From Haloplanus rubicundus (GTDB lineage Archaea; Halobacteriota; Halobacteria; Halobacteriales; Haloferacaceae): 64,000 nucleotides of DNA. Below the pieces are notes generated by a model that saw nothing but the letters and a program-made list of their open reading frames with translations, was not told where the DNA came from and searched no databases. Both the position numbers and the translations under genes were made by a program. Positions within the stretch are counted from its first letter, which is position 1; each line of letters starts with the position of its first letter. The stretch covers positions 1,736,001 through 1,800,000 of the forward strand of contig NZ_CP031148.1 in the NCBI RefSeq assembly GCF_003342675.1, written 5' to 3'. Shown piece after piece: positions 43,275 through 51,525 of the stretch.

Positions 43275-43298
43275 CCTGTCACCCGCACGCGTGACAGG
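43275..43298. promoter_or_regulatory. 8-bp inverted repeat just before the HalX promoter
   Basis: CCTGTCAC-CCGCACGC-GTGACAGG is a perfect inverted repeat whose right arm ends 4 nt before the TATA sequence GTTTAATTG (43302-43310). It could be an operator for the halX operon or a hairpin ending the upstream transcript. Confidence 0.5.
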
Positions 43299-43301
43299 TG
43301 G

Positions 43302-43310
43302 GTTTAATTG
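43302..43310 (+). promoter_or_regulatory. TATA box of the HalX operon
   Basis: GTTTAATTG lies about 32 nt before ATG 43342. An inverted repeat directly precedes it. Confidence 0.5.
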
Positions 43311-43341
43311 TCGTCGACTCGGGAGTATAGATAGGATAGCC

Positions 43342-43941
43342 ATGACCGCGAGCGAGGGGGGAACCGTACTCATCGTCGACGACGACCGGGAGGTGGTCCG
43401 AACCTACCGGCGCTACCTCGACGACACGTACACGATCCGCGAGGCGTATGACGGGGAGGAGGCCCTCGACGAACTCGACGACGACGTCGATGTCGTCCTG
43501 CTCGACCGACTGATGCCCGGTCCCTCGGGAGGGGAGGTGCTCGACCGAATCCGTGACCGGGGCTACGACGTTCGCGTGGCGATGGTGACGGCCGTCGACC
43601 CCGACTTCGACATCGTCGATATGGGGTTCGACGACTACGTCACCAAACCGACGACCCGCGACGAACTCCGCCGGACCGTCGAAGGGCTACTCGAACTCGA
43701 TCAACACGCCGTCGACGTGCGAAAGTACCACTCGTTGCTCGTGAAAGCCGCCGCGCTCCGTGAGGGGAAGTCGACGTACGAACTCAACGAAAACCGGGCG
43801 TACACCGACCTCGAATCGCGGATTTCCGATCTCGAAGCGACGCTCGACGCCGAAGCCGAGCAACTGGTCGACGACTCGCGGTTCGTGGCGACGCTCCGGG
43901 CCATCGACACCGCGGCGACACCGGAGGACACCGATGGCTGA
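43342..43941 (+). CDS. HalX-domain response regulator
   Basis: A 199-residue two-component receiver protein. The receiver domain (residues 7-120) has acidic Asp13-Asp14, phospho-acceptor Asp55 (VVLLDRLMPG) and the conserved Lys in DDYVTKPTT. The C-terminal part (about 130-195: LVKAAALREGKSTYELNENR, then a coiled-coil DLESRISDLEATLDAEAEQL) is the HalX domain found in haloarchaeal regulators, whose output is unknown. ATG 43342 is chosen after the TATA box. Its stop overlaps the start of the RecA-fold gene by 8 nt, suggesting that both act together. Confidence 0.92.
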   Translation: MTASEGGTVLIVDDDREVVRTYRRYLDDTYTIREAYDGEEALDELDDDVDVVLLDRLMPGPSGGEVLDRIRDRGYDVRVAMVTAVDPDFDIVDMGFDDYVTKPTTRDELRRTVEGLLELDQHAVDVRKYHSLLVKAAALREGKSTYELNENRAYTDLESRISDLEATLDAEAEQLVDDSRFVATLRAIDTAATPEDTDG

Positions 43942-44599
43942 AGGCGACGCCAGAGCCGACCGCTACTCGCTCGCCGACGCGTTGCCGATCGATCTCGCCG
44001 ACCTCGATCCGGGCACGAACGTGCTGGTGTCCGGGCCGCCGATGTCGGGGAAGCGCCAACTGGTGTTCGACCTCCTCGCTCCCGAGAGCGTCCCCGCCGA
44101 CCCCATCGTCGTGATGACGACCGACGACCCCGCGTCGCGCATCCAAACGGGGTTCGAGGAGCGTGGCGTCCGGTTCGATCCGACGACGTTCCGCGTCGTC
44201 GACGCGACGGGAGCGCCGGGGGATGCGGACCCGGCCGTCCACCGCGTCTCCTCGCCCGCGGACCTCACGGGGATGGGCGTCGCCTTCACTCAGGCGGTCG
44301 ACGAGATGGGGACGCCCGACCGCCTCCGACTGGGCTTTGTCTCCATCTCGACGCTCCTCCAGTACGTCGACGCCGAGCGCGCGTTCTCGTTCCTCCACGT
44401 CCTTTCCCGGCGGACGAGCGCCGCCGGCTACCTCGGCGTCTACAGCATCGATCCGACGACCCACGAGGAGCGCTTCGTCAACGTCGTCACCTCCATCTTC
44501 GACGCCGCCGTCGAGATTCGGGAACAGGACGGCGACCGGGAACTCCGCGTCCGTGGGGTCTCGAACGTGGCGCCCGAGTGGACGCCGTTCCCGTACTGA
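43934..44599 (+). CDS. RecA-superfamily (HTR/KaiC-like) ATPase domain protein
   Basis: A 221-residue single-domain P-loop protein. The Walker A-like motif is VSGPPMSGKR (residues 33-41; Lys40 present but followed by Arg rather than Thr/Ser). A Walker B-like strand RLRLGFVSISTLLQYVDAER lies at about residue 130. This domain occurs with haloarchaeal signal transduction genes (HTR-like, DUF7504 type). It overlaps the HalX gene by 8 nt and is therefore translationally coupled. It may relay the HalX signal, for example by nucleotide-dependent oligomerisation; that is inference. Confidence 0.75.
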   Translation: MAEGDARADRYSLADALPIDLADLDPGTNVLVSGPPMSGKRQLVFDLLAPESVPADPIVVMTTDDPASRIQTGFEERGVRFDPTTFRVVDATGAPGDADPAVHRVSSPADLTGMGVAFTQAVDEMGTPDRLRLGFVSISTLLQYVDAERAFSFLHVLSRRTSAAGYLGVYSIDPTTHEERFVNVVTSIFDAAVEIREQDGDRELRVRGVSNVAPEWTPFPY

Positions 44600-44605
44600 C
44601 CAGCG

Positions 44606-46312
44606 CTATTTTAGGTCCGACGGGTCCAGCCCGTACACCTGCCGAACCGTCTCCGCCGACACCTTTCCGAGACGCAGGTCACGAGCGACGGCATCCGGAT
44701 CGCGGTCGGCCGGGTCGCCGAACCCGCCGCCGCCCGGCGTCCGGACGCTCACCACGTCGCCCGCGTCCAGGTCGTGGGTGGACTTGCCCGGAATCCGCTC
44801 GGCGTCGTCGTCCGCCGGCGTCAGGTAGTCCTCGCCGGGCGCGCCGGGCGCGCCGCCCGCGAGGCCGTACGGCGGATGTCGTCGACGGTCGGCCAGCAGG
44901 CTGAAGGCAACGTCGTCGTCGAGCACTTCCACGTCCCGCCGGAGGCCGAGGCCACCCCGATACTCGCCCGCGCCGCCGGTGTCGGGGCGGTACTCGTAGC
45001 GCCGGACGCGGACGGGGTAGACGGTCTCCAGCACCTCCGCCGGCGTGTTGAGCGTGTTGCTCATGTGGGCGTGGACGCCGTCCATCCCGTCGGCGCCCGC
45101 CCGGCCGCCGTAGCCGCCGCCGATGGTCTCGTAGAAGGCGAAGGCCTCGCCGGTCCGATCCGCCCCGCCGAAGGTGACGCTGTTCATCGTCCCCTGTGCG
45201 GCCGCGACGGATCGCTCCGGCGCCTCCTCGCCGAACGCGCCGAGGAGGGCGTCGGTCGCGCGCTGGGAGATTTCGAGGTTGCCGCCGACCACCGCGGCCG
45301 GCGGCCGGGCGTTGACCACCGTCCCTTCCGGTGCCCGAATCTCGATGGGGCGGTACGTCCCCGCGTTCGGCGGCACGTCCGGATCGGTCACACAGCGCAC
45401 CGCGTAGTACGTCGCCGACGCCGTCACCGCGAGGGGGGCGTTGACCGCGCCCGGCACCTGCTCGCTCGTCCCCTCGAAGTCGACGACGAGTTCGTCGCCG
45501 TCGACCGTCACCGCGACGGCGATCCGAACGTCCTCCGTCCCCTGTCCGTCGTCGTCGAGGCGGTCCTCGAAGGTGACGGTGCCGGCCGGCAACTCCGAAA
45601 TTTCGGCGCGCATCCGCCGCTCGGCGTAGGCCTTGATCTCCGTCGTCGCCGCCCGCAGGGTGTCGAGGCCGTGGCGGTCCGCGAGGTCGCGCACCCGTTC
45701 GACGGCCGTCCGGTTGGCCGCCCGCTGGGCACGGAAGTCGCCCCGGCGCTCGTCCGGGGTCCGTACGTTCGTCAACAGGAGGTCGAAGACGGCCTCGACC
45801 GGGTCGCCGCCCTCGTACAGTTTCACCGGTGGGACGCGCAGCCCCTCCTGGTAGATTTCGGTCGAGTCGGCGGCGACGCTCCCCGCGCGCCCCCCGCCCA
45901 CGTCGGCGTGGTGAGCGCGGTTGGCCGCGACGGCGACCAGCTCGCCATCGACGAAGATCGGCGTCACGAGCGTCATGTCGGGCAGGTGGGCGCCGCCGTG
46001 GAACGGGTCGTTCAGAAGGATCGCGTCGCCGTCTTCCAGCTCCGCGGGCGGGAACGCCTCGATGGCCGCCGCGACGGAGTACGGCATCGCGCCGAGGTGG
46101 ACCGGGATGTTCTCCGCCTGGCTGATCATCTCGGCGGCCGCGTCCTCGCCCTCCCCCACCACGTCGAACAGCGCACACGAGCAGTCGCGGCGATCCTTGA
46201 TGTTGGGGGAGTAACTCGTCCGCACGAGCGTCGCGTTCATCTCCTCGGCCACCGCGACGCAGGCGTTGCGCAGGACTTCGAGCGTGACGGGGTCGACGCC
46301 GCTCCCGCTCAT
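44606..46312 (-). CDS. hyuB: Hydantoinase B/oxoprolinase family protein (HyuB)
   Basis: A 568-residue protein, the B subunit of ATP-dependent hydantoinase/5-oxoprolinase-type or acetone carboxylase-like amidohydrolases. The N-terminal block DPVTLEVLRNACVAVAEEMN, followed by LVRTSYSPNIKDRRDCSCAL, and the stretch LLNDPFHGGAHLPDMTLVTP are diagnostic. GGGYGGRAGADGMDGVHAHM and the C-terminal VSVRTPGGGGFGDPADRDPD also fit. It overlaps hyuA by 4 nt. The substrate (N-methylhydantoin, 5-oxoproline or another cyclic amide) cannot be assigned. It is tail-to-tail with the RecA-fold gene. Confidence 0.92.
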   Translation of the reverse strand: MSGSGVDPVTLEVLRNACVAVAEEMNATLVRTSYSPNIKDRRDCSCALFDVVGEGEDAAAEMISQAENIPVHLGAMPYSVAAAIEAFPPAELEDGDAILLNDPFHGGAHLPDMTLVTPIFVDGELVAVAANRAHHADVGGGRAGSVAADSTEIYQEGLRVPPVKLYEGGDPVEAVFDLLLTNVRTPDERRGDFRAQRAANRTAVERVRDLADRHGLDTLRAATTEIKAYAERRMRAEISELPAGTVTFEDRLDDDGQGTEDVRIAVAVTVDGDELVVDFEGTSEQVPGAVNAPLAVTASATYYAVRCVTDPDVPPNAGTYRPIEIRAPEGTVVNARPPAAVVGGNLEISQRATDALLGAFGEEAPERSVAAAQGTMNSVTFGGADRTGEAFAFYETIGGGYGGRAGADGMDGVHAHMSNTLNTPAEVLETVYPVRVRRYEYRPDTGGAGEYRGGLGLRRDVEVLDDDVAFSLLADRRRHPPYGLAGGAPGAPGEDYLTPADDDAERIPGKSTHDLDAGDVVSVRTPGGGGFGDPADRDPDAVARDLRLGKVSAETVRQVYGLDPSDLK

Positions 46313-48348
46313 GGCTCGATCACCACGTTCCCCAGGTCGTCGACGTGTGCGTCCGCCCCCGGCGGGACGACGGCCGTGCTCTCGACGCCCTCGATCACCG
46401 CCGGGCCGTCGAGTTCGGCGCCCGGACCCAGCGTCTCACGGTCGTATATCGGCGTCTCGCCCGTCTCGCCGCCGAACGTCGCCGGTCGCGTCGTCCGGGG
46501 TGTCGCCTCGGCGTCGCCCCCCTCGTCCCCCGCCATCGATAGTGTGGGCGGGTCGACGACGCCGCGCGAGCGCAGGCGCACCGTCACGAGTTCGACCGGT
46601 TCGTCCGGCGAGGCGTGGCCGTACCGCCGTTCGTGACGTTCGTGGAACCGTGCGGCGGCGTCGTCGAGGGCGTCGGCGTCGAGACGACCCTCCGGCATCG
46701 ACACCCGAAGGTCGAACGACTGGCCGCGGTACCGCAGGTCGACCGCGCGCTCGAATCGCCGTCGGTCGGGGCCGTACCCCTCCGACTCCAGCCGCTCTCG
46801 CCCCTCGGCTTCCATCGCCTCGAAGCGCTCGGTCAGATCGGTGGGATTCACCTCGGCCCACGGGCGCACCGCGGAGACGCCCTCCTCGTAGGCCGCGTCG
46901 CTGATGAGGAGGCCGAGCGCCGAGAGGACGCCGGCTGATCGGGGGACGACGACCCGCGGCACGTCGAGTTCCGCCGCGAGTTCCGCGGCGTGGAGCGGCC
47001 CGGCGCCGCCGTAGGCCACGAGCGAGAAGTCGCGGGGGTCGTGGCCGCGTTCGACCGAGACGACCCGCAGCGCGCGCTCCATGTTCGCGTTGGCCACGTC
47101 GACGATGCCCTGAGCCGCCGCCTCGACGCTCAGGTCGAGGGGGTCGGCCACCCGCTCGCGAACCGCCTCCCGGACCGTCGCCTCGTCCGCGCTCCCCTCG
47201 AAGAAGGAGGCGGGGTCGATCCGACCCAGGAGGAGGTGGGCGTCGGTGACGGTCGGTTCGGTGCCGCCGCGGCCGTAACAGATGGGGCCGGGGTCCGCCC
47301 CCGCGGACCGGGGGCCGACACGGAGGCTCCCGCCTTCGTCCACCCACGCGATGGAGCCGCCGCCGGCACCGATGGTGTGGACGTCGACCATCGGGACGGT
47401 GACGGGGTAGTCGCCGACTTGGCCCTCCGTCGTAACCACGGGGTCGCCGTCCTGCACCAGCGACACGTCACACGAGGTGCCGCCCATGTCCATCGTGAGT
47501 ACGTCGTCGACGCCGCTCTCGCCGGCGACGTGGGCGGCGCCGCGGACGCCCGCGGCCGGCCCGGAGAGCAGGGTGTTCACCGGCCGCTCGCGGGTCGCCG
47601 ACGCCGAGGCCATGCCCCCGTTGGACTGCATCACCTTCACCGCCGCCGGGACGCCGGCGTCGGCGACACCAGCCTCCAGTCGGCCGAGATACCGGTTCAT
47701 CACCGGCTTGAGCGCGGCGTTGATGCTCGTCGCGAGCGTGCGCTCGTACTCCCGAATCTCGGGGAGCACGTCGCTCGACAGCGATACCTCGCAGTCGACG
47801 CCCTCCTCCCGAAGGGCCTCGCGCATCCGGCGCTCGTGGGCGTCGTCCTCGAAGGCAAAGAGGAAGGCGACGGCGACGCTCTCGACGCCGGCGTCGGCGA
47901 TGGAGCGCGCGACGGCGCGGGCGGCGTCCCCGTCGAACGGTTCGACGACGTCGCCCCGTCTGTCGAGGCGTTCGGGCACCTCGAAGCGCCGGTCGCGTTC
48001 GACGATGGGGGCCGGTTTTTCCGCCCGCAGGTCGTACAGGCTCGGTCGCGTCTGGCGACCGATCTCCACCGCGTCGCGAAAGCCCTCGGTCGTCACGAGC
48101 GCCGTCTCCGCCCACTCGCGTTCGAGGAGGGCGTTCGTGGCGACGGTGGTTCCGTGGCCGAAGAAATCGGCGTCCGCGGGCGCGAAGTCGGCGCGGTCGG
48201 TCGCCGCCTCCAGCCCGTCGAGGACGCCCCGGTCCGGCGCGTCGGGCGTCGAGGGCACCTTGAGCATCGTGAGGCCGGCCTCGTCGGCGACGACCACGTC
48301 CGTGAACGTGCCGCCGACGTCGACCCCGACCCGTACGTCGGTTACCAT
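46309..48348 (-). CDS. hyuA: Hydantoinase A/N-methylhydantoinase A family protein (HyuA)
   Basis: A 679-residue partner of HyuB that supplies ATP-dependent ring opening. It has the actin-like ATPase start VRVGVDVGGTFTDVVVADEA and a second phosphate motif TMDMGGTSCDVSLVQDG, then GAGGGSIAWVDEGGSLRVGP and the large C-terminal domain. The start at ATG 48348 is fixed by the first beta strand and by TATA GGATTTATC on the minus strand (48371-48380). Together with hyuB it forms a two-gene operon with its own promoter. Confidence 0.93.
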   Translation of the reverse strand: MVTDVRVGVDVGGTFTDVVVADEAGLTMLKVPSTPDAPDRGVLDGLEAATDRADFAPADADFFGHGTTVATNALLEREWAETALVTTEGFRDAVEIGRQTRPSLYDLRAEKPAPIVERDRRFEVPERLDRRGDVVEPFDGDAARAVARSIADAGVESVAVAFLFAFEDDAHERRMREALREEGVDCEVSLSSDVLPEIREYERTLATSINAALKPVMNRYLGRLEAGVADAGVPAAVKVMQSNGGMASASATRERPVNTLLSGPAAGVRGAAHVAGESGVDDVLTMDMGGTSCDVSLVQDGDPVVTTEGQVGDYPVTVPMVDVHTIGAGGGSIAWVDEGGSLRVGPRSAGADPGPICYGRGGTEPTVTDAHLLLGRIDPASFFEGSADEATVREAVRERVADPLDLSVEAAAQGIVDVANANMERALRVVSVERGHDPRDFSLVAYGGAGPLHAAELAAELDVPRVVVPRSAGVLSALGLLISDAAYEEGVSAVRPWAEVNPTDLTERFEAMEAEGRERLESEGYGPDRRRFERAVDLRYRGQSFDLRVSMPEGRLDADALDDAAARFHERHERRYGHASPDEPVELVTVRLRSRGVVDPPTLSMAGDEGGDAEATPRTTRPATFGGETGETPIYDRETLGPGAELDGPAVIEGVESTAVVPPGADAHVDDLGNVVIEP

Positions 48349-48430
48349 ACCGGGGCCACGGCGGTGGGGCTGATAAATCCCGGTTGCCCCGAGACGGCAA
48401 ATTGAAGCGACCGGGCCCGTAAGGGAATCC

Positions 48431-48805
48431 ATGAGCACGCAGGTGTCACAGCTGGAGGCGATGGGGCGGGAACTCGGCGAGGCCATCGCCGACACGCCGG
48501 CCTACGAACGGTTCGAGGAGGCGCGCGCGGCCGTCCAGGACGACGACGACGCGCAGGCGAAAATCGCGGAGGTCGAACGTCTGCGCGACGAGTTCGTCGC
48601 CGCCCGCGAGACGGGCGAGGCGACACAGGAACACGTCGCGAAGCTCCAGCAGGCACAGAACGAACTCCACTCGATGGACGTGATGGTGGAGTATCTGAAC
48701 GCCCAGGAGGCGCTGCAGAGTCAGTTAGAAGCGATCAACGTGGCGATTTCCGAGCCGCTCTCCGTCGACTTCGGCGGGGAAGCGGGTGGGTGCTGTCAGG
48801 ACTGA
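48431..48805 (+). CDS. YlbF/YmcA family protein with Cys tail
   Basis: A 124-residue helical protein (VSQLEAMGRELGEAIADTPA, then AYERFEEARAAVQDDDDAQA and AQNELHSMDVMVEYLNAQEA). The family includes Bacillus YlbF and YmcA, which form an Fe-S-containing complex that assists RNase Y-dependent RNA processing. Archaeal members are widespread and of unknown role. The C-terminal tail GEAGGCCQD holds a Cys pair. A hairpin terminator (48813-48831) lies 7 nt after the stop. Confidence 0.85.
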   Translation: MSTQVSQLEAMGRELGEAIADTPAYERFEEARAAVQDDDDAQAKIAEVERLRDEFVAARETGEATQEHVAKLQQAQNELHSMDVMVEYLNAQEALQSQLEAINVAISEPLSVDFGGEAGGCCQD

Positions 48806-48812
48806 CAACGGT

Positions 48813-48831
48813 GATGGGAGTGTCTCCCATC
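48813..48831. terminator. Hairpin between the ylbF-like and TasA-like genes
   Basis: GATGGGAG-TGT-CTCCCATC is a perfect 8-bp stem with a 3-nt loop between two convergent genes, so it may end transcription from either side. No T-run follows on the plus strand. Confidence 0.45.
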
Positions 48832-48852
48832 GATTCGCCGGGGGCCGACTGA

Positions 48853-50064
48853 TCAGTGTAAGAACGGTGCGATGTTGTGATCGCCGTTGCAGCCATCCTG
48901 ACACGCGTCGCGGAGCGACGTGACTTCAACCGTACAGTACTGATCCCCGGTCACGCTCGTCACGGTGTGGTTGGTGGTTTCGCCTTTCGAGAGCTTACAC
49001 GTCTCCCTATCCGGTGCGATACAGGGCGTGCAGATGATGTCTCCGACAGTGAACGGACAGAGCACGCTGGACTTTGCGATCATCGCCGTTACCTCGTATT
49101 TACACCACCCAATCTCCTCTGCGTTGGGACACGACGCGGTGAAGAGTCGTGCCTCCTGACTGGCCCCGTCGTTGTGGCGGCACTGCTCCGTGTAGAACCC
49201 CAGATCGAACCGATTGGTATCGCTCTGAATCTCGTTTGCGTGATCGACCGGCAATTCCCACGAGAAACCGAGGTACGCGGTCGTCGAGTTTTCGAAACAG
49301 GCACGTCCCGCTCCCCCACCGTTGGCAGCAAGTTCGCCACGGAGCCCATCGCCGCTTACCGGCGCTATTTCGTTGACCGATGGGAACGTTGTCGAGCGGT
49401 CACCGTGTAGCGGGATTCCGTCACAAAGCATGTACTGGAGGTTCTCCAGCGACCCCTCGTAGATGACCGTTTCGTCGGCGGTGGGTACTCCATCGCCGTC
49501 GTCGTACCAGAGCGTAACTTGCACTGCACGTGCTAGCTCGACGCCCCGACCTTCGTCCGGATCCTCGGCTTCCGGTTCGGTTAGGCCGTTTTCATCGTTT
49601 TCGCACTGCCCGTTCATCCAGATGTAGCCGGGGTTGTCGAATAGATGGAGACTGAAGAGTACACTCCCCGAATCCCCCGGTTTGACATCGTCGAGTTCGA
49701 TCAACGGCCGTGGGTGGTCGTCGGGCACGTCCGCAAACTGTGCCTGGAATGTGTTCTCGACTGATGGACTGTCGATCGGTAAGCCAGCCTCGTTTGCAAT
49801 CGATTCCCGTGTTCGGATTTGATCCTGCTGGCCGTCACCGTCCTCGTCGGGGAACGCATTGACTGACTCGCCGTTGTACGTCTGTTGCCAGTCAACCTTT
49901 AGATCGAGTTCCCCGGCGACGAGGCGGTTGTTTTGGAACGATTCTTCATCGCTGAAGAAGGCACTCGTCCCGACACCTGCGCCGGCCGACGCGACCCCTG
50001 CCGTCCCCAACGCTGCGAGTACCTTCCGTCGCGAAAGCTCGAATTCGTCTGGCATGGCGTTCAT
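48853..50064 (-). CDS. TasA/SipW-signal secreted protein with Cys-rich C-terminus
   Basis: About 400 residues. The N-terminus ELSRRKVLAALGTAGVASAG, followed by TSAFFSDEESFQNNRLVAGE, is the SipW-type signal of TasA-like proteins, here with an SRRK start. The next 230 residues form a beta-rich domain (LDLKVDWQQTYNGESVNAFP; ELDDVKPGDSGSVLFSLHLF). The last 100 residues hold ten Cys, including CTPC and CQDGC, unusual for a halophile surface protein and suggestive of disulfides or bound metal. Starts at 50064 and 50055 (MPDEFELSRR) are both possible. GC content and codon use are lower than in the neighbours, hinting at transfer. Confidence 0.72.
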   Translation of the reverse strand: MNAMPDEFELSRRKVLAALGTAGVASAGAGVGTSAFFSDEESFQNNRLVAGELDLKVDWQQTYNGESVNAFPDEDGDGQQDQIRTRESIANEAGLPIDSPSVENTFQAQFADVPDDHPRPLIELDDVKPGDSGSVLFSLHLFDNPGYIWMNGQCENDENGLTEPEAEDPDEGRGVELARAVQVTLWYDDGDGVPTADETVIYEGSLENLQYMLCDGIPLHGDRSTTFPSVNEIAPVSGDGLRGELAANGGGAGRACFENSTTAYLGFSWELPVDHANEIQSDTNRFDLGFYTEQCRHNDGASQEARLFTASCPNAEEIGWCKYEVTAMIAKSSVLCPFTVGDIICTPCIAPDRETCKLSKGETTNHTVTSVTGDQYCTVEVTSLRDACQDGCNGDHNIAPFLH

Positions 50065-50256
50065 CCCCCTTTCGGGGGAGGTCCCCTCGGCGGAGTCGAA
50101 CCGCCGACCCGTGTCCCCCATTTGAGACCCTTGCAGGTCGTGGCGCGACCGCAATAGCTAACCACAGATTACTATAATTAAATAACATAACAATAAATAA
50201 TTATATAAATGGCGCTCCCCGAGGGTTCAAATCCAATCGGGCGGCCACCCCGCCCT
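50065..50256. promoter_or_regulatory. AT-rich divergent promoter region of the TasA-like and MinD-like genes
   Basis: A stretch of nearly pure A/T (about 50164-50210) stands between these divergent genes. TTATATAAAT at 50201-50210 is a strong TATA for the plus strand, giving a start near 50232 and a leader of about 25 nt to ATG 50257. The minus-strand promoter is less clear; ATTATAGTAATC (about 50169-50180) is a candidate. Confidence 0.5.
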
Positions 50257-50880
50257 ATGCTCGCCATCGCCGGAGGCAAAGGCGGCGTGGGAAAGACGAC
50301 GACGGCGCTCGGGCTCTCCGCCGCGCTGGACGCGCCGGTCGTCGCGGCCGATGCCGACCCGGACATGCCAGACCTGCACGCCCTCGCGGGCGTCGACCGC
50401 GAACCGACGCTTTCGTCGCTCGACGGACGTGATCCGGGCGCCGTCGCGCAGTCGCTCCCCGACGAGTCGGGCGTGAGCGTCCTCCCCGCCCCTCGAATCG
50501 ACGACGCGGACGGCCTCGACCGGTCGCTCGACCGACTGGCCCGGAGCGGCCGGCCCGCGGTCGTCGACTGTCCCGCGGGCGCCGGTCCCGACGCCGCGGT
50601 CCCCCTTCGTGCTGCCGACGCGACGCTGCTCGTCACCACGCTCTGTGCGCCGGCGCTGCGGGACGCGGCGAAGACGGCGGCGATGGCCCGGACCCTCGAC
50701 GCGCCTCCCCGTGGCGTGGTGTTGACGCGCACGCGGTCGGCGCCCGACGCCGTCGTCGACTTGCTCGGCTGTCCGGTGGTGGCGTCGGTGCCGGCCGCCG
50801 AGCCACCGATTCTCGCCGACGAGGGGTCCCGTACCGCCTACCGGCGACTCGCCGCGAATCTGGGAGAAGACATATTATGA
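50257..50880 (+). CDS. MinD/ParA-like P-loop ATPase
   Basis: A 207-residue deviant Walker ATPase. The signature MLAIAGGKGGVGKTTTALGL starts at residue 1, with the MinD/ParA-specific Lys in GGKGGVGK; VVAADADPDMPDLHAL and VVDCPAGAG follow as switch motifs. It lacks the membrane-targeting helix of true MinD. I chose ATG 50257 rather than 50209 because the beta strand starts there, and 50209 lies inside the TATA box. 21 nt separate it from the RecA-fold gene. Haloarchaea encode several MinD paralogues with roles in positioning archaella, chemoreceptor arrays and surface structures, so a polarity role is possible. Confidence 0.85.
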   Translation: MLAIAGGKGGVGKTTTALGLSAALDAPVVAADADPDMPDLHALAGVDREPTLSSLDGRDPGAVAQSLPDESGVSVLPAPRIDDADGLDRSLDRLARSGRPAVVDCPAGAGPDAAVPLRAADATLLVTTLCAPALRDAAKTAAMARTLDAPPRGVVLTRTRSAPDAVVDLLGCPVVASVPAAEPPILADEGSRTAYRRLAANLGEDIL

Positions 50881-50901
50881 TTCGCCACAAACGAAGGTGC
50901 C

Positions 50902-51525
50902 ATGGCGGACCGTCTGCCGACGGGCATCTCCGTCCTCGACAGGCAACTCGACGGCGGGATTCCGCCGGGGAGTATCCTGTTGTTGAGCGCCGATCCGGCC
51001 AGCCAGTCGGAGTCGTTACTCTACGAAATCGCCGGTGCTCGGGGGACGCTGTACGTGACGACGGTCCGATCCGAGGAGGCAGTCCGGGACGCCGTCGACC
51101 GGTACCGCGGTAGCGTCGGGCGGCTGACGATCCGCGACGCGGGCGACTACCCGCCCATCGACAACGCGACCCGCCTCGTGCGGGAACTCCCCGAGAGCTC
51201 GAACCTCCTCGTCGACGTCGTCGACCCGCTCGAAGAGGCCGATTCGACCCGGTATCGCGCCTTCCTCAACGAACTCCAGACGCACATGGTCAACACGGGG
51301 TCCGTCGCGGTGTTACACGCGATGCACGGCGATCCGCCCGCGAACCGGGGACTGACCGAACACATGGCGGACGTGGTGTTCGACCTGCAGACCGACACGA
51401 GCGGCTCACAGATCGTCAACCGGTTGGCGGTTCCCAAGTTCCGCGGCGGGAGCGCGCTCGAAGAGACGATCAAGCTACAGCTCACCGACGGCGTCACCAT
51501 CGACACCAGCCGCGACATCGCTTAG
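50902..51525 (+). CDS. RecA-fold HTR-like protein with degenerate P-loop
   Basis: A 207-residue KaiC/RecA-superfamily domain: RLPTGISVLDRQLDGGIPPG is the typical KaiC-like beginning. The next strand LLLSADPASQSESLLYEI, where Walker A GxxxxGKT should be, has neither the final Gly nor Lys. Strand FNELQTHMV-like parts and LAVPKFRGGS later follow the family. Loss of Walker A suggests a scaffold rather than an ATPase. It lies 21 nt after the MinD-like gene and could be a partner for that ATPase. It is convergent with a small membrane protein gene. Confidence 0.7.
   Translation: MADRLPTGISVLDRQLDGGIPPGSILLLSADPASQSESLLYEIAGARGTLYVTTVRSEEAVRDAVDRYRGSVGRLTIRDAGDYPPIDNATRLVRELPESSNLLVDVVDPLEEADSTRYRAFLNELQTHMVNTGSVAVLHAMHGDPPANRGLTEHMADVVFDLQTDTSGSQIVNRLAVPKFRGGSALEETIKLQLTDGVTIDTSRDIA

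Noticed and set aside
50088-50106. A tRNA T-arm-like hairpin, CGGCGG-AGTCGAA-CCGCCG, considered as part of a tRNA gene.
   Set aside because: No matching acceptor stem, D-arm or anticodon arm is found at tRNA distance on either strand. The sequence is just upstream of the TasA-like start and is best seen as chance.
50219-50235. GGGTTCAAATCC, considered as a tRNA remnant or attachment site.
   Set aside because: Only two base pairs of a T-stem can form and no integrase or element end is nearby.
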